Positions 1 through 14,100 of a DNA stretch of 64,000 bases are shown piece after piece. How positions within the stretch are numbered: the stretch's first letter is position 1; each line of letters opens with the position of its first letter. The DNA comes from Paralichthys olivaceus. Its lineage: Eukaryota; Chordata; Actinopteri; Pleuronectiformes; Paralichthyidae. The notes under the pieces are model-generated. The model saw only the letters and a list, made by a program, of their open reading frames with translations, did not search any database and was not told the origin of the DNA. The position numbers and the translations under genes were made by a program. The stretch is taken from the NCBI RefSeq assembly GCF_024713975.1, contig NC_091093.1, positions 17,295,501-17,359,500 of the forward strand, in the 5' to 3' direction.

Positions 1-996
1 TTAGTAAATTGCAACCACACAAACATTTTAAAATACGAGAAATCAGTTGTTGTTGTTAATTAACATGAAATGTGAATATTTATACCGCAGCCTGAATGCC
101 ACTGATTTTGTTTATAAAGAGATCACTCAGAGAAAAAAGAGGTTTTCCAGGAAAAAAGTTTTTACTGAAAAAAAACAATGGTCATTTTATAATTTTATAG
201 GATAAGATTGTATAAACATAAACATAGATTGACAATGAAAATCAGTTACATAAATGTTTACAATACATCTACTCCTCTTTTAGCAGGTGAAAGTAAAATG
301 CTTTTAAGAGGTTAAAATCTTCCACGTTTACATCAATCCAAAGGTTTGACATACAGTGTTAAGTCATATGAGCTAAAATATAAACAAAGACAATTAGAAA
401 TCAATTTCAATTCTGAATTAACATTTTATCAATTCATATCTGAGTCTGACAACATCAGTGGTCTTGAATGAGCTGACATGCTTGCATAAATTCTAACAAG
501 ACAATGACACATGAGGTTTTTGAGGATCATACCGCACAGTACAAAAAAAACTGCCTCCCAACACATGACAAGTTGCTAGCAAAGGGTTGTTTGCAAGTGC
601 GGCGACTGAGTCTCTGAGCATCCAGCATCTGGGGAGTGAGGATCGGGGTGTAGCGGCTGGTTGTTAATGGGGTTTGCAGTCAGAACAGCCTCCCCCATCG
701 TCTCTGAGAGTGCTTTAGTGTAGTTAGTGGAGGAGGTAAACAGTACTGGGGTAGTTCAGTGGTTGTCAGTAAGACTAGAGACAGTCCACAGATTCAAGGC
801 GGGTGGACAGAGCTGGACGGGGACTGGATGACTGCCTGTGGTGAGCAGTGGTGGAGCTGATGGAGGGACTGAGAGGGCAGCAAGTGGTCACAGCCTGTAG
901 TTACCACGGAGATAACTCGTTTTGATGGTTAATGTGGTTTGCCACTGTGGATGGACCAACAGCGAGAGGCAGCTCAGTGATGAGGAAGATGCTTCC
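1..996 (-). other. aldh1a2: aldh1a2 3' UTR / 3' flank
   Basis: This is sequence downstream of the aldh1a2 stop codon, read on the minus strand. No convincing open frame is present. I see no AATAAA or ATTAAA on the minus strand between 1 and 996, only weaker TATAAA-like variants, so the transcript end is either outside the window or uses a variant signal. The extent of the UTR is inferred. Confidence 0.55.
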
Positions 997-1069
997 TTAA
1001 GAGTTCTTAGCGACCATCTTCATCGTGATGGTCTTCACTTCTGAGTACTCCTTCAAGCCGCTCTCTCCC
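997..1069 (-). CDS. aldh1a2: aldh1a2 exon 13 (residues 495-518, stop)
   Basis: The exon encodes [15 protein letters not shown], then MKMVAKNS and TAA. The GL(K/R)EYSEVKT segment and KNS end match RALDH2 proteins. Confidence 0.96.
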
Positions 1070-4000
1070 CTGAAAAAAGACAAAAGGAAATACTGACAAT
1101 GCTGCTCATTCTGTTTAAACTATCACTCTGAGGTAAAAATGTATGTGATGTTAAGCAATTTTGGTGAGTTTTAAAAACACAGAGTCAGTTTTAGTAATAC
1201 TGTGTTAAATTTGTGTATTTGCATTTGGCAGATGACCAAGTGATACTCACAATTCACGTCCATTGCCAGACATTTTATATCCTCCAAATGGACACTGTGT
1301 GCTCAGCGCGTTGAAGCAGTTTATCCTGGGAAACACACAAAACATTGATCACTCTTGTGCATTTGACTAATGTGGCTTATGACTGTAAAACGGTGAATAA
1401 CTGTGTCTAAAGCAGAACAATTACAACAGCATTTAGTAAGACTGATGGAAAAATATATTGTCATCATGAACCCTCAGGGTTAGGGTTAGGAGTGGTTACT
1501 GAGCATCTGGGAATTTCCTCTAGTTCCACCCAATATTCTGATATTAACCCAATAGCAACATTTTCAGATTACCTTTTCCCGAATAAGGTCATACTCAAAA
1601 TAAGCAATAATCAAATTAATACATATGTAGTATTCTGACCACAGTCATATTACAGAGACATCTGTATGTCTTAATAGCATTATAACGTCTTACTGGGGTT
1701 ATTCGCGGCTTTTTGCAACATCTACAAGCAGTTGCTAACTGCTTATATGATTTATAACATGGGTTTGAGTGTAAACAAGATGGAAAAAGTTTAGTAAATA
1801 GAGTTGAAGCTTTTGCAAAATTGGAAAGAAAACACTCAAAATGGTGAATGGTAGTATTGAATATGAACTATTTCAGATTGGGGTATTAAAAGTCGCAGAA
1901 TAACGTCTGACATATGACATAGTGGACATGATTACATGAGTCATAATCAGACCCTGCTATGTAAACCTGAATATATATTCTATTTGGTAAAAACCAATCT
2001 GGAAATGGTGGAAATGTGGTTTTGCTTAGTATCTATGGTGATCTAAAAGTCACATGACTATTTCTTACACAAGTAACTGGAAACGAGACACCAACAGGAT
2101 AGTGCACTGAAGATAAGCTGTGTGATGTGTGTGTGAGTGTCACGGTGAAGCCAAGATGGAGACGTCTACCAATGAGAACAATGTTATGACTTAATATCAG
2201 AGGAAAGTCTGAAGCTAATTCCTCGAGACATTAGCAGAATCAACAGATGATGCAAAAGACATGTGTATCAGATCAACTGGAGACCCAGCTGGTTGTCTGT
2301 CGATCCCACATGTTATTCCATAGTCATAAGTGGACACTGTGGTCTGTATCAGCGGTGAGGAAATGTTTGGAATAGATGGGATTTGTAAAGAAAGACAAGA
2401 TGATGGCTTGGTCCTTAATGTTTCACAGGAAATCCTCGACAGAGAGGAGAAGTAGGAGGGTGATTGAGGCCGAATCGAGGATGAAGGACGAGGCAGAGAA
2501 ATGTTTTCTTAGCTAAGCGAGGAGCGCAGTCAAGGATGACAAGTTGTGAAAATTTCTTGGCAGATGCTGCATGTTAGTTATACTTGTAGCCCTTCTCATG
2601 AGCATCTGCAGGTCATTACAAAAGAAACAAAAATAATTTTAGCTGAAATCAAGAAGTAACATTTTATGACCATTTCATTTATACAAATTATAAAATTGGG
2701 GTGTCCGTTTACATTTACAGTTTATGTTGTATGTTGTCTTGCACTGGCACATTACTTCTGATATTCTTACATCTAGAATGTCTGAGCTGAGGTAAAAAAG
2801 GAAGGAAAACATTTCTTTGCGGCTTGTGTAATGATAGTAAAATGGCACGATGCCAGTTTATGGTTTCTGGATGCCTGACATGGTTGATACTTCCCACATG
2901 AAAAATATTCCTGATTGCAGCTCAAGAGAGACGGCAGATGAAGCTTACCAGACAGTGCCGGCCTGCATGGCTGTGGATATGGTCATGGCTTTGTTGATGT
3001 CATTGGTGAAAACAGCCGCAACCAAACCATAATCTGAGTTGTTGGCTCGCTCTATCACTTCCTCAATAGTTTTGAACTTCATGATCTGCTGGACCGGTCC
3101 AAAAATCTGTAAAGACATCAATAACAGACAGGTTTGTTATTAACTTTCAATCTTTTCATTTAGGCTACTTATCTCATTATTTCTTATTATTTGTTATAGC
3201 TATGTAGTATTGGTCATTAACCAAGAAGAAGACATTAAGGACAAGTTCAGAGCTAAACTTTTATACTATGTATTTTACCATTAATGGAAAGTAACTCTAA
3301 GTGAAATTTAGAGGTAGTAATATTCTTGCTACTTTATACTTAAAATCAAATATTCGAGGGAATTACTGCATTTTTAACAACCTAGTGGCTCATTACTCTG
3401 CAGGTCAGACAAAACACAAGACAAACTATTTATTTATCATGCATTTCTATACGATAAACAACCCAACAGAATATAAGTGGCTACAATTAGTTTACATTCT
3501 ATAAAACCATTTGTGTGTTACACAGAGCTTCATATGAATTAGTTGTGCTGGTAAAATCATAATCCCTGCTCTTTACCTCCTCTCTGGCGATTCGCATGTC
3601 ATCCCTCACATTAGAGAAAACAGTGGGCTCAATGAAGAACCCGTTCAAGCCCAGAGCTTTGCCGCCACACTCCAGCTTGGCTCCTTCACTGATGCCGCTC
3701 AGGATAAACTCCAACACACGATTCTGCTGCTCCCGACTGATCTGTGGAGGCGAATGACAGAGAGGATGTGAGAACCCAGGGCAGAGGAGAAAGATTAAGT
3801 AAACGAGCCTGTTGTTTCAGGAAGTGATAGATCTGTTTTCTTCACTCACCTGTGGACCCTGCTCAGTAGTGGGATCGAAGGGGCTGCCGACTATCCTCCT
3901 CTTGGCTCTCTCCACACTTCTCCGAACAAACTCGTCATATATGGGCTCCTCCACAAAGATACGAGAGCCTGCTGTGCAGCACTGGCCTGCGTTGAAAAAC

Positions 4001-7000
4001 ACGCCCTGGTGGGCCTGTTCCACCGCCAAATCCACTGATGGAAAAAAAATAACAACGCTTATTATTTGAAAAACAACAGCCTGATTGAAATGATTTAACA
4101 AAAACAAGTCTGATTATTAAGAAATATATTTTTAATTGGGATCTTAAAAACAAAATGTAATGGTAACATATGCTACGTACATATAATAACTACAAGGTGT
4201 ATAGTTACAAAATTTGCCTCAATATGTATTGGAGCTGTCCTGTACAAATCTGATACCTGACACCTGAGAGACAGGACCCTGCTGTTGCCCGCTAAGGGTT
4301 AACGCACCCCTGTGATTTATGGGTCTCGGCTGGAGCACCCGACTGAGTCAGGGTCCATTCTCCTGATTTACAGGCCTTGGGGAGCCCCTCTCACGGCTGC
4401 TGAAAGCATTTGAAAGCCACAGCACCCCCGGTTTGGTGAGCCATATAGGGTTTATATGAAACCCATCCATCCACAGTTTTCATAGCACTACAAAACAGTT
4501 GAGCATTTCAGGATTCTTACTCGACACAATGAAGTGCCTGAGAGTGGGACACAAAACCTAAGTAAACAGTGATAGTGGTCGACCACCTGGTGAAGGCCAC
4601 AGGTGAACAGAGCCGGTAATAAAACACAACTTGAAAACTCACAATCTGCATCTGCAAATATGATGTTGGGATTCTTTCCTCCCAGCTCCAGCGTCACTCT
4701 CTTCAGGTTACTCTTCCCAGCTGCTTCTTGGATCAACTTGCCGACCTACCGGAAGGAAACACATCTGAGGTTTACTTGCAGAGATGCAGGCCTGCAGCCA
4801 GATCCGTAAATCAGCTGCAGCCATTAAAAAAGCTTAAAGAGGTTGGTTATTGCTCCAAACAGGGAATGCACCGGTAGACCACCTGAAACATGAGTTCAGC
4901 AAACACACAGAGCGAATATCCATTGCAGGTCTTTGGGAACAGCAACAGGAATAATAAAAGGATGTTTTAGCCTGAACAGTGTGTGATGTCTCATGAAGGG
5001 CAGGAAGAAGCGACCACAAGATGTGTTTGTGGTGTCCCGTGATCTGACTGACAGACTGACGGAGGGGAAGAGGAGCTGGTTGCTATGACAGGGGTCTCTG
5101 CTGACCTCAAGGACCACACTGATGTTTTAATTTTAGCATTGTTTTGGCTTGACTATTTCCAAATGCACGTTATATCATTTTAAATGTGTGTAGTAGTGTA
5201 GCAGTGAGCATCATCTACATTCAACTTTGTTACAGTTGTTGTGTAGTGATACGAAAAGCTGAAGTGTAAAAATGACAAGTTGCAGTTTTATCGTAGGTTA
5301 ATGTAAATAGAATAAAACTGATAAAACAATAGAATAAGCTACAAATAGTTTTTGTGAATATGTGGTTGTTATGTTAAATAAAGGAAAACTGTAATAAATT
5401 AAATGTTGTCACAGGAAAGTACAGGAATATCTCACTAATTCCTGATACAGATCCTGCAAGTATCATAAGCATGATACTAATTAAGAACACATGCAAAACT
5501 GCACTAGGAAAAAATAAGATGTTTTAACTAACTATCATTTTTTTGGGACAATAGAATGAAACAGCTGCTTTAGCTGATATTTTCTCAGTGTCATGATATA
5601 TTGACTCAACAGATAACAAGCCTGAGAATCCCCCCACACACAGACACACACTACCCTCCCTCACAACCCTACACCCAAACAAGTATTCATCTTCCTGTTA
5701 CTCATGCAGCCTGTTTTATTTTCCAAGCGAACTGACAGGATAAAGTGGAAAAATACCATCTCAGTGTCCAACCCAAAAAAAAAAAAAAGATGGAAGCACA
5801 TGGAAAAGACTCATCTTCAAGATACTGAGATCTAATCAAAAACAACAGGACAGAATCAACCGACTGCTGTGCTGTGGCTGGTATATATGGCGCAGTATAT
5901 AAGATATATAAAAACAAGACGGTACTTGGCTCTGCTTCATTTTTTTATGTGTGCTGTCTGTCTTTGATCAGAAACACAAAGCGGGAGGTTAGCGTGTGTT
6001 TATTCAAGGGTAAAGGAAACACGCACGGCTGCCTGACTCCTCCATGTGGACTCAGTCTCATGTGAGTCAGTATGAAGATGAGCTGTGGTCCTAAAATCCA
6101 CCTGTAGCTACACTACTGCTCTCCACCCTGTGAGCTGGAGATGCTGTGATGGCTACTATCCCCCCACCACTGCTACTACAGCGTGGTGACTCACTGTCTG
6201 GGCATCAGCAGTCTCTCACAGCACTGCCTCAGTAATTGATTCCAGATCACATGAAACAACAGGAAAACTAGTAAAAAAAAAAAAAGACGGGGCCGTTCAC
6301 AAAGGAAACGTTCAATCAAGATGAGATGATAAAACAAAGAAGATGTTTATGTTAGAAGGTGTACATAATCAGTGTGTGTGTGTGTGTGTGAGAGAGAGAA
6401 TTCATGTTTTATGTTACAGCATGATAGAAAATCATCAATCAAATATTAATACATTTCATACATGAGATAAATATCTGTAAAACATTCAATTTTCTAATTA
6501 ATAACTGTGGCAATGTTTAAATCAAAGAAAATCGGTGATTGCAGCTGAGGTGCAGTTTAGATGAAACCAAAGAGCCAGAGAGTAAATACATATTTGACCC
6601 TGTTTTTATGTTAATCATGTTTGTCATGTTTTGATACCATGTTTCAGATTGTCTTGTATTTTTCTATCTGCAAGTTTTCAATTCAAAGTTAAATGATTGT
6701 AGCTGAAGTAAAGACATTTTGAAGAAAACCACACTAGCATACAAGAAATCAAATAAATGGAAAGAACTAAATATTCTTTTTTCTATTGTTGAAATTAGGT
6801 GACGTGAGAACAAGATTCTAGGGTCCTGTTAGCAACTGGATTTATATTTTCACAGCAGTGTTTTGAGCAAAGACTTTATATAAAGATGGACGACGCATCA
6901 CTTTCCAGAAATGAAGCCAAAATATCTGGGGTACAAACGCTGCCATCAGGACATTTGGAGCCAGAGCCTGAGCAGTAACAAGGCTTAGGAGCACAGGCTT

Positions 7001-9696
7001 GGGAGCGAGGTCTCGTGTACTTACTTTGTACACTTATTTTACCTCGTGTCCCATCCATAACTGTGAAGGAGGCTCAATTTGTGACTCATACTGCAGCCAG
7101 CCAGCAGGTGGCGATGGAGAAGCTTTGGCTTCACTTTTGGAGGACTGTCATTTTGTCCATCTTTACATACAATCTATGATTTTGAGCCTAAAGCCAATGC
7201 TAGTAATTCTCTAAAATAAATAAATGAAAATGTCTTGCTGGCGTTAAAAGAAAAGTCAGAAAAATGCAGATATCGTCATATCTGCTGTTCAAATAGATGT
7301 CATGCCTATTCTCTGACATTCATTCAGGTTAAAGTTAAGATAAACCACACTGTCTAACTTTGCAATTGTTAATGTTTGGCTCCTTGTCAAGGACAGTGAT
7401 CTGTGATGTCTTTACCTATGAGGGTTAATCAGAGGTGGCTCACAATAAATATATACGCACTGCTTCTCAAATACGGCGCTAACAGATATCTCCATAAACG
7501 ACAGATCCAAATATTTTATAGACCTGGCTCATTTACCTAAGATGCATGAATGTGAGTTACAGGCCTGTCACATCAAAACATAAATCACACATTGGAATTG
7601 CTTTAAATGTTTTTTACCAGAGGGATATTTTGTAGTTAAATATAACATGTTTATAAATGATCTGCAGAAAAGGAACATGCTGTCACTCTTGCTGTTACCT
7701 CTGGCCAGAAGAATGCATTTGGAGCTCAACACCTCTGAGCGCTCAACACCTAACATGGTGTGTCCTTGACGATTTGGCTTTCTATTAACTGCTCCCCTGT
7801 TCTGCAGGACTACAAGGGTTAATGCTGTGTGTGCGTCCTGATTGTGAGTTTGATGAACGGCAGTGCGGAGGTCCATTAATACAGCAGAGACCGTGGAGGG
7901 GAGTTTTCAGAGAGATGTGTTTGTATGCTTTCGACACTGCAAATATGTGCATGTGTGCAAGATAAAATCTGAGCCCCTTGTCATGAGGCATAATGACAGG
8001 GCACGCAGCTTATGTAAGAGCCCATTTGTTTGTCATTTAGACTTCAATAAAGGCACACAACGTCCCATAATTACCCAGCCTGCTCTTATGTTCTGCACAT
8101 GCTGGTCACTGTGTCACTTGTGTTCGCTGACAAAAGTCAGCAGTAGGCAGGTGTTGATCTGAGCCACTCGACCAGAGAGAAAACGTACCTCAGTCGATCC
8201 TGTGAAGGCCACTTTGTCTATGCCCATGTGTGAAGCAATTGCAGCTCCTGCCGTTGGCCCGAATCCTGGCAAAATATTGATGACTCCCGGTGGAAACCCG
8301 GCCTGTCAAAACAATATGAGAGGAAACAAGCTTTAGCGGAGATGACAGCAGAGCCAAGCAAAACCACAGGCAGTGTGGGGGAATCCGGACCCAACCCAAC
8401 CTCCCTACTAGCAGAGAATGGAGAGAACATCAAAAAGTCGAAGGCAACAGACAGATAGTCTCCAAAAAGAGGAGAGGCCAGAGAGGATGTGGAGACTGAC
8501 ATTTGTACAACATTATGTGGTTTTATTAATATGCAGAGCTGCGCTGTTCCTTTTGTGTTTACCTCTATGGTGCATGACTGCACTGACAGAATGGACGACA
8601 ATGTTGTGTTATGCACATATCTTACCTTGGATTTGAATTTAAGATTCACTTTTCTAAAACTATACGTACCTCGTGAAATTCTGTTATTAAATTTCATAAC
8701 ACAATTTGACAAGACTTATGTGTCAGCATTGATAACTGTTGAGTTTCAGAGGGATCACTAAGTCACTAAGCAGCTTGTTTTAAAAGTGAAATGACGTAAC
8801 CGTTCAAACTACAGCATTAAGTGGACAGTATTTATACCACCATGATAATTCTGACTGCATTCATTTCAGTGGTGCTTTCAATCTGTCATGTTCAGTTTGG
8901 TACTAAACTTTATAATCACAGGGTTAATGCTGCACTCATGCACTGCTGGCAGAATGGTAAGAGCAGCACAATGTCCTCTATTCCAATTTGGGATTGTTAT
9001 ATTCCAAGGTGTTAGCCCTAATGCTAACCTTTAGTTCATTTTGTTGTGTTACGTATTTGTAGTAATTTGTTACCAAGTGAAACCAGATACATCGCTCCTA
9101 TAAAATGAGCTGAACTGATTGCATTAGTAGTAATATTGGATTTAATTTGATGGAGCTGCCAGCGGTGGTGCATTTGCAGCCGTTCTGCCAATAGGTCCTG
9201 GCATGTCTGTTGTTATTATGTCCACATGGGAGAAATCACTGGAGTCAGAAATTCATAATACCTCCAACTTAGAATTACAAGTCTAAGGCTGACGTGAATC
9301 CTTATTATGATTTAGATCAAATATATTATGATATCACACATGAAATAATAAATTATACTTCTGTGGCTTTCATGGTCTTTTAACAGGGAAGTATAGTATT
9401 GTGAATGACAGCTGATCTGATGACAATGCTCTCAGTCTCAAGTAAGAGTTGCTCCATTGCTAAAAGCTACATTGACAATGGTGATTTGAATCACTGTTAG
9501 AAATGTGTTAATGCATGTTTATACATTTTTCTTAGCCCCTATGAAAACTGTTCACAGAGCAGTGTGTAAATTCTCGTGAGCAACAGGACTGTTGTTCAAC
9601 AGCATCATTAAAGCCATGTTGGTGATAAGTGGAACTTTGGAAAGTTCTGCTCACCTCCATTTTATTGTATTAACTGCAAAAATATGAGATTTTAAT

Positions 9697-9771
<75 letters not shown>

Positions 9772-11070
9772 CATCTGTGCATGCCCAAAATAACTAAAAC
9801 AAATATTCACCAAACTTAGTTGAACATTACTTGGGAGGGTATCTCCAGTTCGCTAACTTTTCTCTCTCTCTCAGAGGGGAATGCTGAGAGGGCATGGGAA
9901 CCCCAAAATATCCCTGACTGGATATGGATGAACTGACCTTTTAGCTTTTATGCTAATTTGTTAGTTGGAGTAAACCTTACATTAAAATTAGGATTACAGA
10001 CAGAAATAATGCTCTAGATTGGCAGGTGAGAATTTGAAAAAATGGAGAGAATAATTTGTACTGAACACTGTGTTCTTGGCAAACTGAAACCTTTAAGTGA
10101 TTTTGATTCAGTTAGTGGAATATTAACGTCAGTCTTTCCAAATAAAATGTTGATCAAATGTGAAAACATTGTTGGTTAAGTGATTCTTGTCTTTTACCTC
10201 TTTGACGAGCGCGGCGATGTAGAGGCAGGTGAGCGGCGTCTGCTCAGCAGGTTTCAGGACAACAGTGTTTCCACATGCGAGCGCCGGGCCCAGCTTCCAC
10301 GCTGTCATCATCAGAGGGAAGTTCCACTGTGCGTGACACACACACAACGGAAAAAGACATCATGCATCTGACTGACACACTGGGTGGTCACAAGTCAAGC
10401 TCAATAACTCATCGCTCTTAAGTCACTTACTCTCATTTTTACTCTGTCTAAACATAGTCAAGTGAGAAAAGGTTCTTGGTACTTGTAAAATATTTTCACT
10501 TCCCACAGTATTCTGAGAAAGCCGGGAAATTGCAACACATGTGCAATAGACCCGTATCACTGTACAACACACAGGCCTGTGTTATTTCTGCTTTATACAG
10601 GAGCCCATGGGGCTCAACGTAGAACCACACGCTTTCTGCACTCTTGCACAATCAACTGTGTCTCTTTCTCCTTGATGTTTTCCCCCTTTCTCACCATTCT
10701 CCTTTCCTCAAACCCACTATGTCAAATCCCCCGGCTCAGTCCTCTGCTTCTCGTTCCCTATTACTCAAACTCACTGGCACAGTCATTCTGGGGGCTTACC
10801 AGCAGGATTTATCCGAATAAACAGTGACTGTCAGGGAATTACTGGAAAATGCAGAATGTAATGACAACAAACAGGCAAGACTAAAGACCACTAGAATCTC
10901 TTTTAGACTCAGCCAATTCACTCTTATCTAGGGTTTTTTATATTTTATGCCTGTGTGTATCCATCATGCATGTCACTTGTCGGAAGGGAAATACTCACAG
11001 GGATAATTTGTCCACAAACTCCAATGGGCTCATATCTGGTAAATGTCAGAAACTCTCCATCTGTAGGGGA

Positions 11071-11102
<32 letters not shown>

Positions 11103-14100
11103 ATTTAGCTTTAGCAATTTAAAGCTTGAAAATACCCCAAACAAATGAAAAATGTCACCACCTGATACCCCCGGTGTTGTTGACTCAACATGTTAATTTG
11201 TAAGTGAGTCCACACGCAACATTCCATGGTTACTTTACCCTGGTGAGAGATTACATTTCGTAGCGAGCATCCAACAGTGCAGGCATGTGTGTGTGAGTGT
11301 TTTAGGTCATAGAGATGGGTGTTATGCTGGAAAGGTTTATTCATTCCTCTTGCATTACTTGAATAAAAGGAGGTACTTATTGAGGGTGTGCCATGCTTGT
11401 TCATGGTCCACAAAAACAATTGATATTGAGAAATATGTGTATAAATTTGTGACTTCAGTTATCAGCTGATGAAACACTGCTTCATGTTGCGTTTGGACTG
11501 GAATGATCAAAGTAGAAAACATAAAACTGCATGGTGAGATGAAGTTAAGGTTGATCCTGAAGCTGTCAGCCTTTTATAATTTTTTTTATTATTTGCAGGA
11601 TGAAACTCTGACCATGTCAGACATGAGATTTTCAAGAAGCGTCTGAGTATCTGTGAGGTTTGTTTGAAAGTATGACGTCTGAGACTGACTTATATTTCAA
11701 TTTGGAACAAGCAACGTAAACTATACCACAATGTGTAGCCAAAGGTGCTCAACATGATGACGCTCCCTATTCATTACACACTGTCGATTTAAATTTAACA
11801 CCACATTCATATCATAAAGGATGAATAAATGCCAAGAGGTAGTTGATGACAGATGTGCCGCACCTCATCCTGACAGGTGAACAAATACGATTATTAACTG
11901 CCTTACATCATACAGACGACGGGAATGTCCTTTTTTATTTCCTCTGAAAGTCTACAAGAAGAATAAAGCTTCAACCAGAGCCCTGGGAAAATGCTCACAA
12001 TGGTTGATTTGGCAGCAGTGTACGAGAGAAGCTTTGAGAGGGACAATACAGTTGTATCAGGAGGTTTCCCATGTCCTCTCTCGTAGTCTTTTTTTCGTTT
12101 TTTGTGCTTCCTGTTGAAACCGACAGCCAACTTTCCCCTCTAACACCCCCACATTCAGCCGCCTCAGAGGGACGACACTGGCCTCCTCTGGACAATAAAG
12201 TTTGGATGGATCACCGATTTAATGCATAACTTAGCTCGGTACAAGTATCGTTTATATTAAAACGTATTTTTTTGATTTATAAATATGCCTTAAAATATCT
12301 TTATGGCTATTAATACTTCACAATACAGATGGATCAAATGACAATGGCTGTTGTAAAATACAAATCGGACTTGACAGTGTCTCCCAGCTCTACAGTTTTG
12401 CTGTGTAGTGATATAAAAAACTCAATAGGCTTTTCTGTCTTTAAGCAATACAATTTTTTGTGATAAACCTGTAAGATTAAAGGTTAAAATGTTTTTAATA
12501 CAATACTTAAATGTCTTAAGCAGTTGAGAAAATAATAATTCTAGGAGTGAACAAACTGAACTGATCAAATCAGCAGTTCAGCATCTTACAACATCTTTTG
12601 ATTCACTCTCACTCCTCTAAAACTTTTGTTCTTAACAAGCAAACAGCAAGTAATTGTCTTCACAAAAAGCTCTAAAAGCCCAGACTGAAAGAGAAAGACA
12701 ACATCCAGCCTGTGAACATAGTACAACATCATTCAGCAGCTAAAGGGCCAGATGTTTCAATCTGGAGTTGGTGGAAACCAAAACAGAGCTTAAAGAAGGT
12801 GAATACTGGACTAGTGGTTCAGAAATGCAGCATAACAAAACCAAATGAATGTTAATTTGACTCTGTAAGAGCTGGATCCTATTAACTTAAAAGACGACAA
12901 CATGTCAGCGTTTTGTTTCATCCATCTCTACGACTTTTACATGAACAGTTACCCTCATTTCACAAAACAATGGTTAAAATCAAGCCACATCTGATCACTG
13001 AATGAGTAAATAAAACTAAGAATCTAACCAAGCAACCATCGTTTGGTGCTTGTCTGTTTCATTTAGAGAAAACACAGTAAGTATTGTGGTTTGATATACA
13101 GCCCCAATAACGTACCAGGGATTTTTCATAAATGACACGTCTGTTTTCATCTTTGTTCTCATCACCATTCCTTAGTCCATTTCAACTCGGCTGCAGAGCT
13201 CAATCAGGGACCTTACCCATAGGAATGGTAGTGCCATGGATCTTGTCTGCATATCCAGCGAAGTATCTCAGTGTCTTTATGGTTCCTTGGAGGTCCACAA
13301 ACAGGGTGGGCAGGAAAGGCTTCCCACTGTTCAGTGACTCAATAGTCTGAAAAGAGATGGGGGAGAGACGTTTGAGAAATATGTGATATATCCTTGTGAT
13401 CCTCGCATAATTCCATACTGCTCCTGCCTTTACACTCTCCCATGGGCGAAATAAGACACAAAGATAACACTAAAGTACAAATACAGCCCCTAAGTTACAG
13501 TTACAGATGTTCTCTTTAAGGCAGAGCCGAGTTTATTTGTATTTTTAAACACAGATGTAACTCAAAGTGCTGGGCAGAAGACGTTAAAATGCATTATTAA
13601 CAAGAAAAGCAAAGGAAAACAGTTTTATAGGCAGCCACAGCGCTGTTATAAATAATTACATAAACAGGGTAATAACCACATGGACAAGAGAATTTACTGT
13701 TATATCCATGTGGGAAATAGATTCTCTAAACTAAAAAAAACGTAACAGTAATTGATTCAGATAAATTCCAATGCTCAGTTAACTTACAGCGAGATAAACA
13801 CTATCTCTCTCCACCAGGTCGGCCAGTTTGGCCAGCAGACGACCTCTCTCCGATGCGTCCATCCTTCGCCATACAGAGCCCAAAGAAAAAGCAAGGCGAG
13901 CCGCCTGCACTGCTTTATCAACATCCGCCTGTGACACAGGAGGGAAACACACTAGTTATCAAACAGGTGTGTGTTTGTGCTTCCTCATGAAATCTATCCT
14001 TTAATGACATCAGATTACCAGAATATTATCTGTTGGATTTTTTTCTGCTCAAAGTTAATGAAATCACAAAGGCCTAGAATAAAAGCCAGTGCATCAAATA

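Noticed and set aside
8218..8712. 164-residue minus strand open frame overlapping aldh1a2 exon 7
   Set aside because: It reads exon 7 in the wrong frame and continues into intron; the right frame gives the conserved ALDH sequence.
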